Source of the DNA: Planctomycetota bacterium
GTDB taxonomy: Bacteria; Planctomycetota; UBA1135; GCA-002686595
Assembly: GCA_029259655.1 (NCBI GenBank)
Contig: JAJDET010000196.1
Coordinates: 1 to 43,055 of the forward strand
Length of the DNA: 43,055 nt
Direction: 5' to 3'
In this document: positions 25,569 through 32,759 of the stretch, one piece after another
Layout: every line of letters starts with the position of its first letter
Numbering within the stretch: position 1 is the stretch's first letter
Translations under genes and position numbers: made by a program
The notes under the pieces: generated by a model
What the model was told of the DNA's origin: nothing
What the model saw: only the letters and a program-made list of their open reading frames with translations
The model's database searches: none

Positions 25569-26582
25569 ATGAGCTCGCACCACCTCTCGTCCGGATCGCG
25601 GCGTCTCGCCGCGGGCGCCCTCCTGCTGGGCCTCCTGACCGCCACCGCGGCCGCGCAGGATCCCGCAACCCTCGAGATCTCGATCGACAAGCCGGTGCTC
25701 GCGGCCGGCGACGGGAACAAGGTCACCCTCACCGTGCGCGGTGAGCCCGGACACTTCCCGATCATCATCGTCGGCAGCCGACGCGGGGTCACTCCTCTCG
25801 CGGACATCGGAGACGTGGAGGTCGCCACCGATCCCACGCCGTACATGTGCCGCGCCCCGCGGATTCCCCCGTCGGGCGAGGTCAGCGTCTGCGGCATCTT
25901 CCCGTGCGACAGCCCGTTCACCGGAGCCGGCCCCATCTACATCCAGATCGTCACCTTCGATCTGGCCGAGCTGCGCTTCGATCAGGTCTCGAACCTGGCG
26001 GTCCTGCAGATCGTCTCCGGCGACTGCGGGGAGTGCGTGGAGGCAGCGCCCGTGGACTCGTCGGCCAAGTACAGCGGCGGGCATGCCCTGTGGATGCCGG
26101 GCATCGCGACGGACTTCGTGTTCACCTCGGGTGGCGACATCAGCGAGCGCGGCGACGGAACGGCGCGCATGACCGGCGTGGTGGCGAGCGAGTCCGACCC
26201 CTCGAAGTCGTTCGCGATCGACGTTCACCTGGCCGGGAGGATCGATCCCACGGATCCGAGCCATCCCCCGGCCGGGAGCCCCAAGGAAGAGCTCGTCTCG
26301 GGCGCCTACTGGGAGAACGGCGGGCCCGTCGATCCGACGAACTGGCACTACTACGAGCACGTCGACGGCGTCCTCATGGGACTCGACTGCTTCGAGGGTG
26401 CGGTACTCTCGATCACCCGGCGTGGACCCGCGTTCCAGGTCGGTCGCGGCGCGAGCGGCAAGAACGTCCTGGGCGGCGGCTCCGGTTGGCTCGACTGGCT
26501 CGTGCTCGAGCAACCCGCCGGCTGCGCTCCGATCCAGGAGTCCGGCAACGGCGACATCAACGTCGACTTCGGCGGCGAGTGA
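25569..26582 (+). CDS. Secreted repeat protein, first part (ends at an in-frame TGA)
   Basis: A 337-residue exported protein with a signal peptide ending near AAAQ (residues about 1-33 from the ATG at 25569). Residues 35-150 form an N-terminal beta domain of unknown type. A linker GDCGECVEAA (Cys codons 26025-26027 and 26034-26036) introduces a roughly 180-residue domain. Its landmarks are DFVFTSGG, PPAGSPK, NWHYYEHVDG, GPAFQVGRGASGKN and GNGDINVDF. I recall this domain from secreted planctomycete proteins, without a known function. The frame stops at TGA (26580-26582) and continues in the same frame into a second copy of the domain. The gene is therefore probably the front half of one interrupted or recoded protein. 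A longer TTG start at 25476 would place the signal peptide internally. Confidence 0.7.
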   Translation: MSSHHLSSGSRRLAAGALLLGLLTATAAAQDPATLEISIDKPVLAAGDGNKVTLTVRGEPGHFPIIIVGSRRGVTPLADIGDVEVATDPTPYMCRAPRIPPSGEVSVCGIFPCDSPFTGAGPIYIQIVTFDLAELRFDQVSNLAVLQIVSGDCGECVEAAPVDSSAKYSGGHALWMPGIATDFVFTSGGDISERGDGTARMTGVVASESDPSKSFAIDVHLAGRIDPTDPSHPPAGSPKEELVSGAYWENGGPVDPTNWHYYEHVDGVLMGLDCFEGAVLSITRRGPAFQVGRGASGKNVLGGGSGWLDWLVLEQPAGCAPIQESGNGDINVDFGGE

Positions 26583-26621
26583 GTCGAGTGCGTCGAGGAA
26601 GCCAGTGACCACGCGATCACG

Positions 26622-27092
26622 ATGAAGGCATTCGGTGACGACTTCCTCTTCGTCTCCGGTGGCGAGTTCGAAGAGCTCCCGGACGGGACTGCGCGCATCG
26701 CGGGCGTGATCGAGAACGATGTCGATTCGGCCAACCGCTGGGACGTCGAGCTCGTCTTCAGCGACAAGATGATGCCCGGCGCGGCTTCCTACCCGCCTGC
26801 CGGGAGTCCCAAACGCGAGCTCTCCAGCTCGTCCTACGTGGAGAACGGCGGCGTCGTCGACCCCGACTCGTGGCACTACTACCTGGAGCTCGAGGGGCAC
26901 CTCACGGGCCTCGACGGGAACACCGGGCTCGAGCTCGACCTGACCCGCAACGGGCCGGCCTTCCAGGTCGGGCTGGGCGCGAACGGCAAGAACGAGGAGT
27001 ACGGCGGCTCCGGCTGGCTGACGATCGAGCACCTGGGCAACAACTCGACCAGCAAGGGAGACATCAACATCGAGATCGGTGAGTGCGAGTAG
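26622..27092 (+). CDS. Second copy of the repeat domain, in frame after the TGA
   Basis: This 156-residue frame starts at an ATG inside the repeat unit. It is in the same frame as the preceding gene, with 13 sense codons (26583-26621) between the TGA and this ATG. It duplicates the upstream domain: DFLFVSGG, PPAGSPK, SWHYYLELEG, GPAFQVGLGANGKN and GDINIEIGECE align with its landmarks in order. It has no signal peptide and no ribosome binding site, so it is unlikely to be made or exported as an independent protein. It is best read as the C-terminal half of a single secreted protein, broken by a nonsense change or read through at TGA. A strong terminator follows at 27123. Confidence 0.6.
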   Translation: MKAFGDDFLFVSGGEFEELPDGTARIAGVIENDVDSANRWDVELVFSDKMMPGAASYPPAGSPKRELSSSSYVENGGVVDPDSWHYYLELEGHLTGLDGNTGLELDLTRNGPAFQVGLGANGKNEEYGGSGWLTIEHLGNNSTSKGDINIEIGECE

Positions 27093-27122
27093 GCACCGAC
27101 CTCGTCTCGGATCGATCCCCAA

Positions 27123-27159
27123 GGCCGCGTCCCCGCAGGGGGGCGCGGCCGCTTTTCTT
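27123..27159 (+). terminator. Strong intrinsic terminator
   Basis: A GGCCGCG-TCCCC / GGGGGG-CGCGGCC stem with a small GCA loop (27123-27150) is followed by GCTTTTCTT. It closes the repeat-protein unit and separates it from the FHA gene. Confidence 0.8.
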
Positions 27160-27170
27160 CGGGGGGGGAC

Positions 27171-27176
27171 TACAAT
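27171..27176 (+). promoter_or_regulatory. -10 box (TACAAT) of the FHA gene, near-leaderless
   Basis: TACAAT ends ten bases before the GTG at 27187, directly after the terminator. The leader would be only a few bases and has no ribosome binding site. Confidence 0.5.
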
Positions 27177-27186
27177 CTCGACTTCC

Positions 27187-28239
27187 GTGAGCATCGTCTT
27201 CGTCGTCCGTGAGCCGGGTCTCGCAGAGTTGCGCGTCCCGGCCGAGCCCGGAACGACCTTCGGCAGGCACCCGCGCAACACCTGCGTCCTCAGGGATCCA
27301 GCGGTTGGCACCTGGCAGTCGCGAGTTGCCGAACGCGACGGCCAGCTCGTGCTCGAGGACATGGGGGGGCGAAACGGAACGCGCGTCGAGGACGGCCCGC
27401 TCCTCAGACAGGGGCAGTGCGCCGCACTCCGGGAGGGTTTGCGCTTCCGCCTCGGAGGAACGGTGCTCGAGGTGTCGGCCGGGCTCGGCGGTGACCCGGC
27501 GAAGGACACAGAGCCCCGCTCTCACGACGATCCAGGCACCGACAGCCCCTACCTGCGGACGATCGTCGAGAGCGAAGTGCGCGCCGGTGCGGCCGCCGAC
27601 GCGTCGGGTCGCTTCGACCGGATCCTGGAGCGGCTGCGGCCGAGGCTCGTCGTCTACGACGGACCGCGTTCGCGCATCCACGACATCGAGGGCACGGAGG
27701 TGGGCATCGGCCGCGGGGACACGGAGATCCGGCTGGAGAACCTCAGTGTCTCCTCGCTCCACGCCCGCGTTGCGTTCGACGGGAAGCTCGGTCGGTTCTT
27801 CCTGGAGGACCTGGAGAGCGCGAACGGGACCTTCATGACGGACGGGGCTCTCGCTCCGGGGCGCAGGCGAGAGCTCTTCCCCGACACACACCTGCGCTTC
27901 GGTGAGGTCGACGCGCTGTGGGTCTCCGATTCCCATGGAGACGAGCCCGTTCCTCCCGAGCGACGGAAACGAGCCCTCTCGCTCGTCGCGCGCGACGGCG
28001 ACGTGAGTCGCGAGCAATGCCGGCGCGCGGAGGCGGACGCCGTCGTGCAGGGCCGCCACCCGGGCGAGATCCTCGTTCTACGCGGCCTCGTCTCGGCCCG
28101 AGCCTGGGCGAGCGCTCACCAGCGAGCCGGGCTGCTCGGATCGTCGGACACGATCGAGATCCGACGGGGCTGGCTCGTCCTGGCACTCTTCCTGGTGGCC
28201 GTTGCGGTCACCTCGATCCTGATCTTCCGAGGAGACTGA
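27187..28239 (+). CDS. Membrane-anchored protein with two FHA domains and a MshEN-like motif
   Basis: A 350-residue signalling protein. A first FHA domain (about 5-95) keeps G26-R27 and N63-G-T65 but lacks the S-x-x-H phosphothreonine motif. A second FHA domain (about 155-247) is canonical, with G175-R176, S189-S-L-H192 and N213-G-T215. Residues 266-318 (GDVSREQCRRAEADAV, GEILVLRGLVSARAWASAHQ) resemble the MshEN/GspE N-terminal fold. A single hydrophobic helix (329-347) ends the protein, so it is tail-anchored with the FHA domains in the cytoplasm. FHA domains bind phosphothreonine, so it may report the activity of a kinase such as the one at 20016-23606. The GTG start lies just after a TACAAT box; a longer frame would run back through the upstream terminator. 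Confidence 0.8.
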   Translation: MSIVFVVREPGLAELRVPAEPGTTFGRHPRNTCVLRDPAVGTWQSRVAERDGQLVLEDMGGRNGTRVEDGPLLRQGQCAALREGLRFRLGGTVLEVSAGLGGDPAKDTEPRSHDDPGTDSPYLRTIVESEVRAGAAADASGRFDRILERLRPRLVVYDGPRSRIHDIEGTEVGIGRGDTEIRLENLSVSSLHARVAFDGKLGRFFLEDLESANGTFMTDGALAPGRRRELFPDTHLRFGEVDALWVSDSHGDEPVPPERRKRALSLVARDGDVSREQCRRAEADAVVQGRHPGEILVLRGLVSARAWASAHQRAGLLGSSDTIEIRRGWLVLALFLVAVAVTSILIFRGD

Positions 28240-28299
28240 CAACCCGCATGCCGGGTCGGGGGTGACCGCGACCCGGAGGCAAGACTACACCCCGATGAC

Positions 28300-28890
28300 G
28301 TGCCTTCCCTGATCCGCATCCTGCTCCTGCTGCTCCTCCTGGCCACCTCCGTGCGCGCGGATACGGCGCTCAGGATGGAGCTCGAGGACCTGGTCGAACG
28401 GGCCGGGCTCGTCGTCGAGGCGCGCGTGGTCTCGGCCCGAGGCGTGCTCGACGCCCAGGGCCTCGTGTGCACCGACTACTCGCTCGAGGTCCTGGGCACG
28501 ATCTACGGCGAGCACCTGGCGTCGCGGACCGTGCGGCTTCCCGGAGGCGTTCTCCCGGACGGCCGTGGGACGATCGTGCCGGGGATCCCGCGGCTCTTGC
28601 CGGGAGACGAGGTCGTTCTGCTCCTGACCGAACGCGGGAGTCGTGGTTGGCGCGTTCCCGTCGGCGCGGCCCAGGGCGTCTTCTTCGCGACGGTCGACGA
28701 GAACGGTGTCCGCCGTGCCCGGAGCCGCATCTCGGGACTGGCGACGGTCGGCCCGGACGGGAAGGCGGAGACGTCGTCCCCCGCGCGTCCTGTCGAGTAC
28801 TCCCTCCTCGTGCGCCGGCTCGAGCGGGCCGCGAGCGCGAAGCGCGAGAAGCTCGAAGCGCTCCGCGCTGAGCGCGAGGAGCAGCGTTGA
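28300..28890 (+). CDS. Small exported protein of unknown function
   Basis: A 196-residue protein with a Leu-rich signal peptide (about residues 4-20, cleavage near VRA-DT). The mature part has an alternating beta pattern (LVVEARVVSARGVLDAQG, TDYSLEVLGTIYGE, PGDEVVLLLTERG) and a charged, helical C-terminus rich in Lys, Arg and Glu (about 165-196). I do not recognise a named family. The GTG at 28300 is the only workable start; the ATG at 28295 is in another frame and stops after five codons. Its TGA overlaps the ATG of the matrixin-like protease by one base (TGATG), so the two are likely co-translated and may be functionally linked. Confidence 0.65.
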   Translation: MPSLIRILLLLLLLATSVRADTALRMELEDLVERAGLVVEARVVSARGVLDAQGLVCTDYSLEVLGTIYGEHLASRTVRLPGGVLPDGRGTIVPGIPRLLPGDEVVLLLTERGSRGWRVPVGAAQGVFFATVDENGVRRARSRISGLATVGPDGKAETSSPARPVEYSLLVRRLERAASAKREKLEALRAEREEQR

Positions 28891-31064
28891 TGCGTCTCGG
28901 AGCTGGCGTTCTCGGCGTCGTCCTCCTTTCCGGCGCGGCCGCCGCACACATCCGGCTGTGCGACCCGACGACTCTCAGCCCGCTCATCTGGTCCGCGCCG
29001 GGTTCCATCAGCGTCGTGATCGCGAAGCGCGGTTCCAGTGACCTCGAGTCCGACGAGCACTTCCCCGCGGTTCGAAATGCGATCGCGGCCTGGAACGCGG
29101 CGGCGGACTCGGGCCTCATGCTCGTGGAGAACCGGAACCCCGCGCAACAAGCGCGGGAGGACTACCTCTCCTTCGACCTCCACCAGGTCCGCTTCGAGAC
29201 GGACGGCAGCTCGGGGTTCTTCCCGCCGGGCTCGGGGATCGTGGCGGTTACTCCGGTCACGTTCGCCGTCGGCGGCGGGATCGTCGACGCGGACGTCCTG
29301 TTCAACGACCAGGAGTTTCGCTTCACGACCCGCGGGGAGCCGAGTGCGCTGGATCTCCAGAGCGTCGCGACCCACGAGCTCGGCCATTTCGTCGGTCTGG
29401 ACCACACGGGTGTCGTGGGAGCGACGATGTACCCGTTCGTGTCGTCCGACATGGTTCTTCAGCGGAGCCTGGCGCAGGACGACACCAACGGCGTGACCGA
29501 GATGGCACCGACGGTCATCACGGGGTCGATACGAGGGCGACTCCTCGGCCAGTCCGACGGGACACCGGTGTCGGGCGCGCACGTCTCCACGACGGACGGC
29601 GACGGCCGTCAGCGCTCGGCCTCGATCACGGGAGCCGACGGTGCGTTCACGCTGACTATCGTCGGAGGAGGCTTCTTCACCGTCCACGCGACTCCGCTCG
29701 GCGGACCGGTGCGCGCCGAGAATCTCTCCATCGAACAGCAGGTCGAGCTCGACTTCTCGGCCTTCGTAGGGCCGAGCGTGAACCTCCTGGTGGGGGACGC
29801 AGTCGACCTCGGGGACCTCGTCGTCCCGGTCCAGAACGGCCTCGAGCTCGGCGCGCCGGGGGATCCGCTTCCCTGCCACGCCATCGGCGGGGACACGACC
29901 GGCCCCTTCGATCTGGGAGGGTCCGGACTGGTGCCGGGCTCGACCCTCGAGAGCTCGGATCCGTCGGTCGCCGTGAGCGCGCTCAGCTGGCAGGGAAACC
30001 GGGTGCGGTTCCTGTTGTCCGCTCCGGACTCCGCGGCGGCCGGTCATGCGGACCTGATCGCGACCGCACCGAACGGGACCCAGGCACGCCTCGTGGGCGC
30101 CGTGGAGCTGACTCCGGAGGCACCCGTGGTGTCGGGGATCTTGCCGGTCTCGGGCAGCCACGACGGCGGATTCCCACTCACCCTGACCGGTTCCGGGTTC
30201 CGGAGCGGAGCCCGCGTCGTCCTGGGCGGCAACATCTACGAGGTCGGGGTCGACGCGGCCCTCGTCGACCCCGGCACGATCGAGCTGGTCGCCGAGCCGT
30301 CTTCGCCGGGGCTGCACGACGTGGTCGTGATCGATCGGACCGGACCCGAGGGGCGCCTCTTCTCCGGTTTCCGTTTCACCTCCGTGCCGCACCTCGACTC
30401 CGTCTTTCCGCGCGCCGGCGATGCCGCGGGGGGCACGGAGCTCCTCCTGCTGGGGACGGACTTCGAGCCCGACGTCCAGGTCGTCATCGAAGGGGTGCTG
30501 CAGTCCCGCACCTGGATCAACCCGGGAGAGCTGCTGGTGAGCACCAAGGGAGGTGCAACGACGACGACCGGCTTGCTCGAGGTGGTGAATCCGGGTGGTG
30601 GCCGATCCACCATCGGGTTCAGCTACGTCGCGCGCGCGGACCCCGAGCTCGTTTCCGTTGCGCCCTCGGTCGCGCTCCCCGGCGACCGCATCTCGATCGC
30701 CGGTCGCGGTTTTTCGTCCGACGCGACCGTCGTCTTCGGAGCGGACCCGCGCACGGGCGGCGGAGGAGTCGAGGGGTCGGACCTGGTCATCGCCGGCGCG
30801 ACCATGCTCGAGGTCACGCTCCCTGCGATCGCTTCCGGCGAAGTCACGGTCATGGTCCGTGACGGTGCCACGGAGCAGGCGGCCGTTCTGGTGGGCGCCT
30901 TCACGGTCCAGGCAGTGCCCGGCAGGAGCGGAGGGGGAGGCTGCCACACGGCGGTCCTGCCCGGGTCGCCGCGTCCGGTGGACCTCGCCGCGTGGGTGAT
31001 CCTGCTCCTCGTCCTGACCGGCGTGCGGGGTCGCCAGGCGCGGGCGAGGCTCCGTCCGGCCTGA
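28890..31064 (+). CDS. Secreted matrixin-like metalloprotease with TIG domains and a C-terminal sorting signal
   Basis: A 724-residue exported protein. A signal peptide is at 1-19. The catalytic domain has HELGHFVGLDH (H162, E163, H166, H172) and the Met-turn M180 (ATMYPF), the metzincin/matrixin pattern. A carboxypeptidase-regulatory-like beta domain follows at about 210-275. Three IPT/TIG immunoglobulin-like domains lie between about 410 and 675 (each beginning like VVSGILPVSGSHDGGFPLTLTGSGF). The C-terminus has Gly-Gly-Gly-Gly-Cys (C685), a hydrophobic helix at about 697-712 and an Arg-rich tail. That is the layout of GlyGly/MYXO/Synerg-CTERM-type surface-sorting tags processed by rhombosortase-like proteases. 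It is probably a surface-bound protease. It is coupled to the small exported protein upstream. Confidence 0.82.
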   Translation: MRLGAGVLGVVLLSGAAAAHIRLCDPTTLSPLIWSAPGSISVVIAKRGSSDLESDEHFPAVRNAIAAWNAAADSGLMLVENRNPAQQAREDYLSFDLHQVRFETDGSSGFFPPGSGIVAVTPVTFAVGGGIVDADVLFNDQEFRFTTRGEPSALDLQSVATHELGHFVGLDHTGVVGATMYPFVSSDMVLQRSLAQDDTNGVTEMAPTVITGSIRGRLLGQSDGTPVSGAHVSTTDGDGRQRSASITGADGAFTLTIVGGGFFTVHATPLGGPVRAENLSIEQQVELDFSAFVGPSVNLLVGDAVDLGDLVVPVQNGLELGAPGDPLPCHAIGGDTTGPFDLGGSGLVPGSTLESSDPSVAVSALSWQGNRVRFLLSAPDSAAAGHADLIATAPNGTQARLVGAVELTPEAPVVSGILPVSGSHDGGFPLTLTGSGFRSGARVVLGGNIYEVGVDAALVDPGTIELVAEPSSPGLHDVVVIDRTGPEGRLFSGFRFTSVPHLDSVFPRAGDAAGGTELLLLGTDFEPDVQVVIEGVLQSRTWINPGELLVSTKGGATTTTGLLEVVNPGGGRSTIGFSYVARADPELVSVAPSVALPGDRISIAGRGFSSDATVVFGADPRTGGGGVEGSDLVIAGATMLEVTLPAIASGEVTVMVRDGATEQAAVLVGAFTVQAVPGRSGGGGCHTAVLPGSPRPVDLAAWVILLLVLTGVRGRQARARLRPA

Positions 31065-31100
31065 CCGGTTTCCGGACAGCGCGGTACGCGGGGCCGGAGA

Positions 31101-32057
31101 GTGGGCCTACCATCGTCCGTTCGGAGGAATGGAACCCTGAGCGGCTTCGAGATCACTGGACACGGCGCCGCCCTGCCGGAGCGGCGGGTGACGAACGCGG
31201 AGATCGCCGCGAGGGTCGACACGACCGAGGACTGGATCTTCGCCCGCACGGGGATCCGGGAGCGGCGCATCGGAGGCTCGACGGCCGACCTGGCCGTGGG
31301 CGCGGGACGCGCGGCGCTCGAGTCCGCCGGTGTGGCACCGCGCGACGTCGATCTCCTGATCCTCTGCACCACGACGCCGGACCAGACCGTCCCCGCGACG
31401 TCGTGCACGGTGCAGGAAAGGCTCGGGCTCCAGTGCGGCGCGTTCGACGTGAACGCGGCTTGCTCGGGCTTCGTCTACGGACTGGTCGCCGCGAATGGGT
31501 TCCTCGCACAGGGGCTGGAGCGCGTGCTGCTCGTTGGGTCCGAGACCCTCAGCCGCATCACGGACTGGGACGACCGCTCGACCTGCATCCTGTTCGCGGA
31601 CGGTGCGGGTGCCATCCTGGTCGAGGCGCGCGAGGGGCCGACGGGATTGCTCGGATGGGACCTCGACGCGGACGGGAGCCTGCAGCCCCTGCTCTACTGC
31701 GACATCGGCCAGACGTTCCAGATGCGCGGGCGCGAGGTCTTCAAGAACGCGGTCCTGGTGATGGTCGAGTCCTCGCGCCGTGCGCTCGAGCGCGCGGGCG
31801 TCGGGCCGGACGACGTCACCTTGCTCGTCCCGCACCAGGCGAACCAGCGCATCGTCGAGACGGCGTGCGCGCGACTCGGGATTCCGCTGGAGCGCACCAT
31901 GCTCGTGCTCGAGGAGATGGGGAACGCCTCGGCCGCTTCGATCCCGCTGGCGCTCTCGCGTGCGCTCGACACGGGACGGATCGCCTCGGGGGACCTCGTA
32001 CTCCTGGCCGGATTCGGCGCCGGCATGACGGCAGCGAGCGCCGTCCTGCGCTGGTAG
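31101..32057 (+). CDS. Beta-ketoacyl-ACP synthase III (FabH-like)
   Basis: Up to 318 residues of a thiolase-fold condensing enzyme. The catalytic triad is visible: Cys in NAACSGF, His in LLVPHQAN and Asn in EEMGNASAAS. TTEDWIFARTGIRERRI near the N-terminus is the FabH signature. FabH starts fatty-acid synthesis by joining acetyl-CoA to malonyl-ACP. Its separation from the fab/plsX genes suggests an alternative or secondary role. Start choice is open. The GTG at 31101 is the first usable one, but homology begins at LSGFEITGHG, where a CTG at 31137 has a GGAGG site (31123-31127) nine bases upstream. The CTG version would be 306 residues. It is convergent with the TRL lipoprotein gene with no bases between the stop codons. 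Confidence 0.85.
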   Translation: MGLPSSVRRNGTLSGFEITGHGAALPERRVTNAEIAARVDTTEDWIFARTGIRERRIGGSTADLAVGAGRAALESAGVAPRDVDLLILCTTTPDQTVPATSCTVQERLGLQCGAFDVNAACSGFVYGLVAANGFLAQGLERVLLVGSETLSRITDWDDRSTCILFADGAGAILVEAREGPTGLLGWDLDADGSLQPLLYCDIGQTFQMRGREVFKNAVLVMVESSRRALERAGVGPDDVTLLVPHQANQRIVETACARLGIPLERTMLVLEEMGNASAASIPLALSRALDTGRIASGDLVLLAGFGAGMTAASAVLRW

Positions 32058-32429
32058 TCAGCGACCGTAGACGTGGACCCAGGTCTGGGTCCAGATCCCG
32101 AGGATGCTCCTGACCTCGAGGTCGGCGTAGAAGACCTCGTCGAACCCGCCGCGCTTGCCGAGCTCACCGATGCCGTTCACGCCCCATTCCAGGGAGAGAT
32201 TGCTGTACGTGATGCGCTTGAGGTCGCCACGCGAGCTCGAAGTCGCCGCTCGCGTCGCCATGAAGTTGACGTCGAGCGGTTCGGTGGTGTGCGTGTACAG
32301 CCGACCGATGGCCCCGGGGATCGGAAAGTCGAGCTCCTCGAACTGGGGGACTATCGGCGCCGTGCAGGAGGCCGAAAGGAGTACCAGCGGAGCGATCGAG
32401 GCTGCGCACGTCGCGAGGAGGGCACGCAT
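32058..32429 (-). CDS. TRL-like small lipoprotein (paralogue B)
   Basis: A 123-residue exported protein. A signal peptide ends in a lipobox-like LSASC, so lipidation is likely. The mature part (LYTHTTEPLDVNFMATRA, then GKRGGFDEVFYADLEVRSILGIWTQTWVHVYG) follows the outline of the TRL-like family (PF13146), named for a Helicobacter tRNA-associated locus and of unknown role. The ATG at 32429 overlaps the stop of the upstream paralogue by one base (TGATG), so the pair is translated together. A GTG three bases earlier is also possible. Confidence 0.7.
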   Translation of the reverse strand: MRALLATCAASIAPLVLLSASCTAPIVPQFEELDFPIPGAIGRLYTHTTEPLDVNFMATRAATSSSRGDLKRITYSNLSLEWGVNGIGELGKRGGFDEVFYADLEVRSILGIWTQTWVHVYGR

Positions 32430-32719
32430 CACTCGCCGTAGAGGATCGTGGTCTGCTTGAAGTAGAGACCGTTGAGGATGCTGAAGATTTGCTGGTCCGC
32501 GTGGTGGATGACGGTCAGCCCGCCGTCCTGCGCCGCGGCCTGCGTTCCCGCATTGCCCCAGGCCACCAACCAGAGGACGCTCTTGTAGTGCGAGCGCCCG
32601 ACCTTGTCACCGAGGCGCGACGCCTCGAGGTCCCGGTCCAGGGGCTGCTGGATGTTCGTGTAGATGCAGCTGGTGAAGAGGGGCAGGCTGAAGAGCAGGA
32701 GCCAGAGGCGCTTGCGCAT
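32429..32719 (-). CDS. TRL-like small lipoprotein (paralogue A)
   Basis: A 96-residue exported protein with a signal peptide and lipobox LFTSC (Cys18). The mature part (YTNIQQPLDRDLEASRLGDKVG, then SVLWLVAWGNAGTQAAAQDGGLTVIHHADQQ and ILNGLYFKQTTILYG) fits the TRL-like family well. It is more typical of the family than the downstream paralogue. Both are small outer-envelope lipoproteins without known function. The upstream start at 32785 is rejected because it would place 22 residues before the signal peptide. The gene is 40 bases downstream of the HTTM gene and may belong to its operon. Confidence 0.75.
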   Translation of the reverse strand: MRKRLWLLLFSLPLFTSCIYTNIQQPLDRDLEASRLGDKVGRSHYKSVLWLVAWGNAGTQAAAQDGGLTVIHHADQQIFSILNGLYFKQTTILYGE

Positions 32720-32759
32720 GTGCGGAGTCTCGCTGGTTTTCGGGGGGAGTGCGAGCAGA

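Noticed and set aside
26580..26640. SECIS element after the in-frame TGA
   Set aside because: Only short, weak stems can be drawn by eye and none has a clear apical loop at the proper distance. Selenocysteine therefore stays a hypothesis without this support.
22863..27509. Very long minus-strand open frame (1,548 codons) opposite the kinase, histidine kinase and repeat-protein genes
   Set aside because: It crosses several clearly conserved plus-strand genes, an intergenic region and a terminator. Its translation is Arg/Asp/Val-rich with no domain, as expected for the antisense of GC-rich genes.
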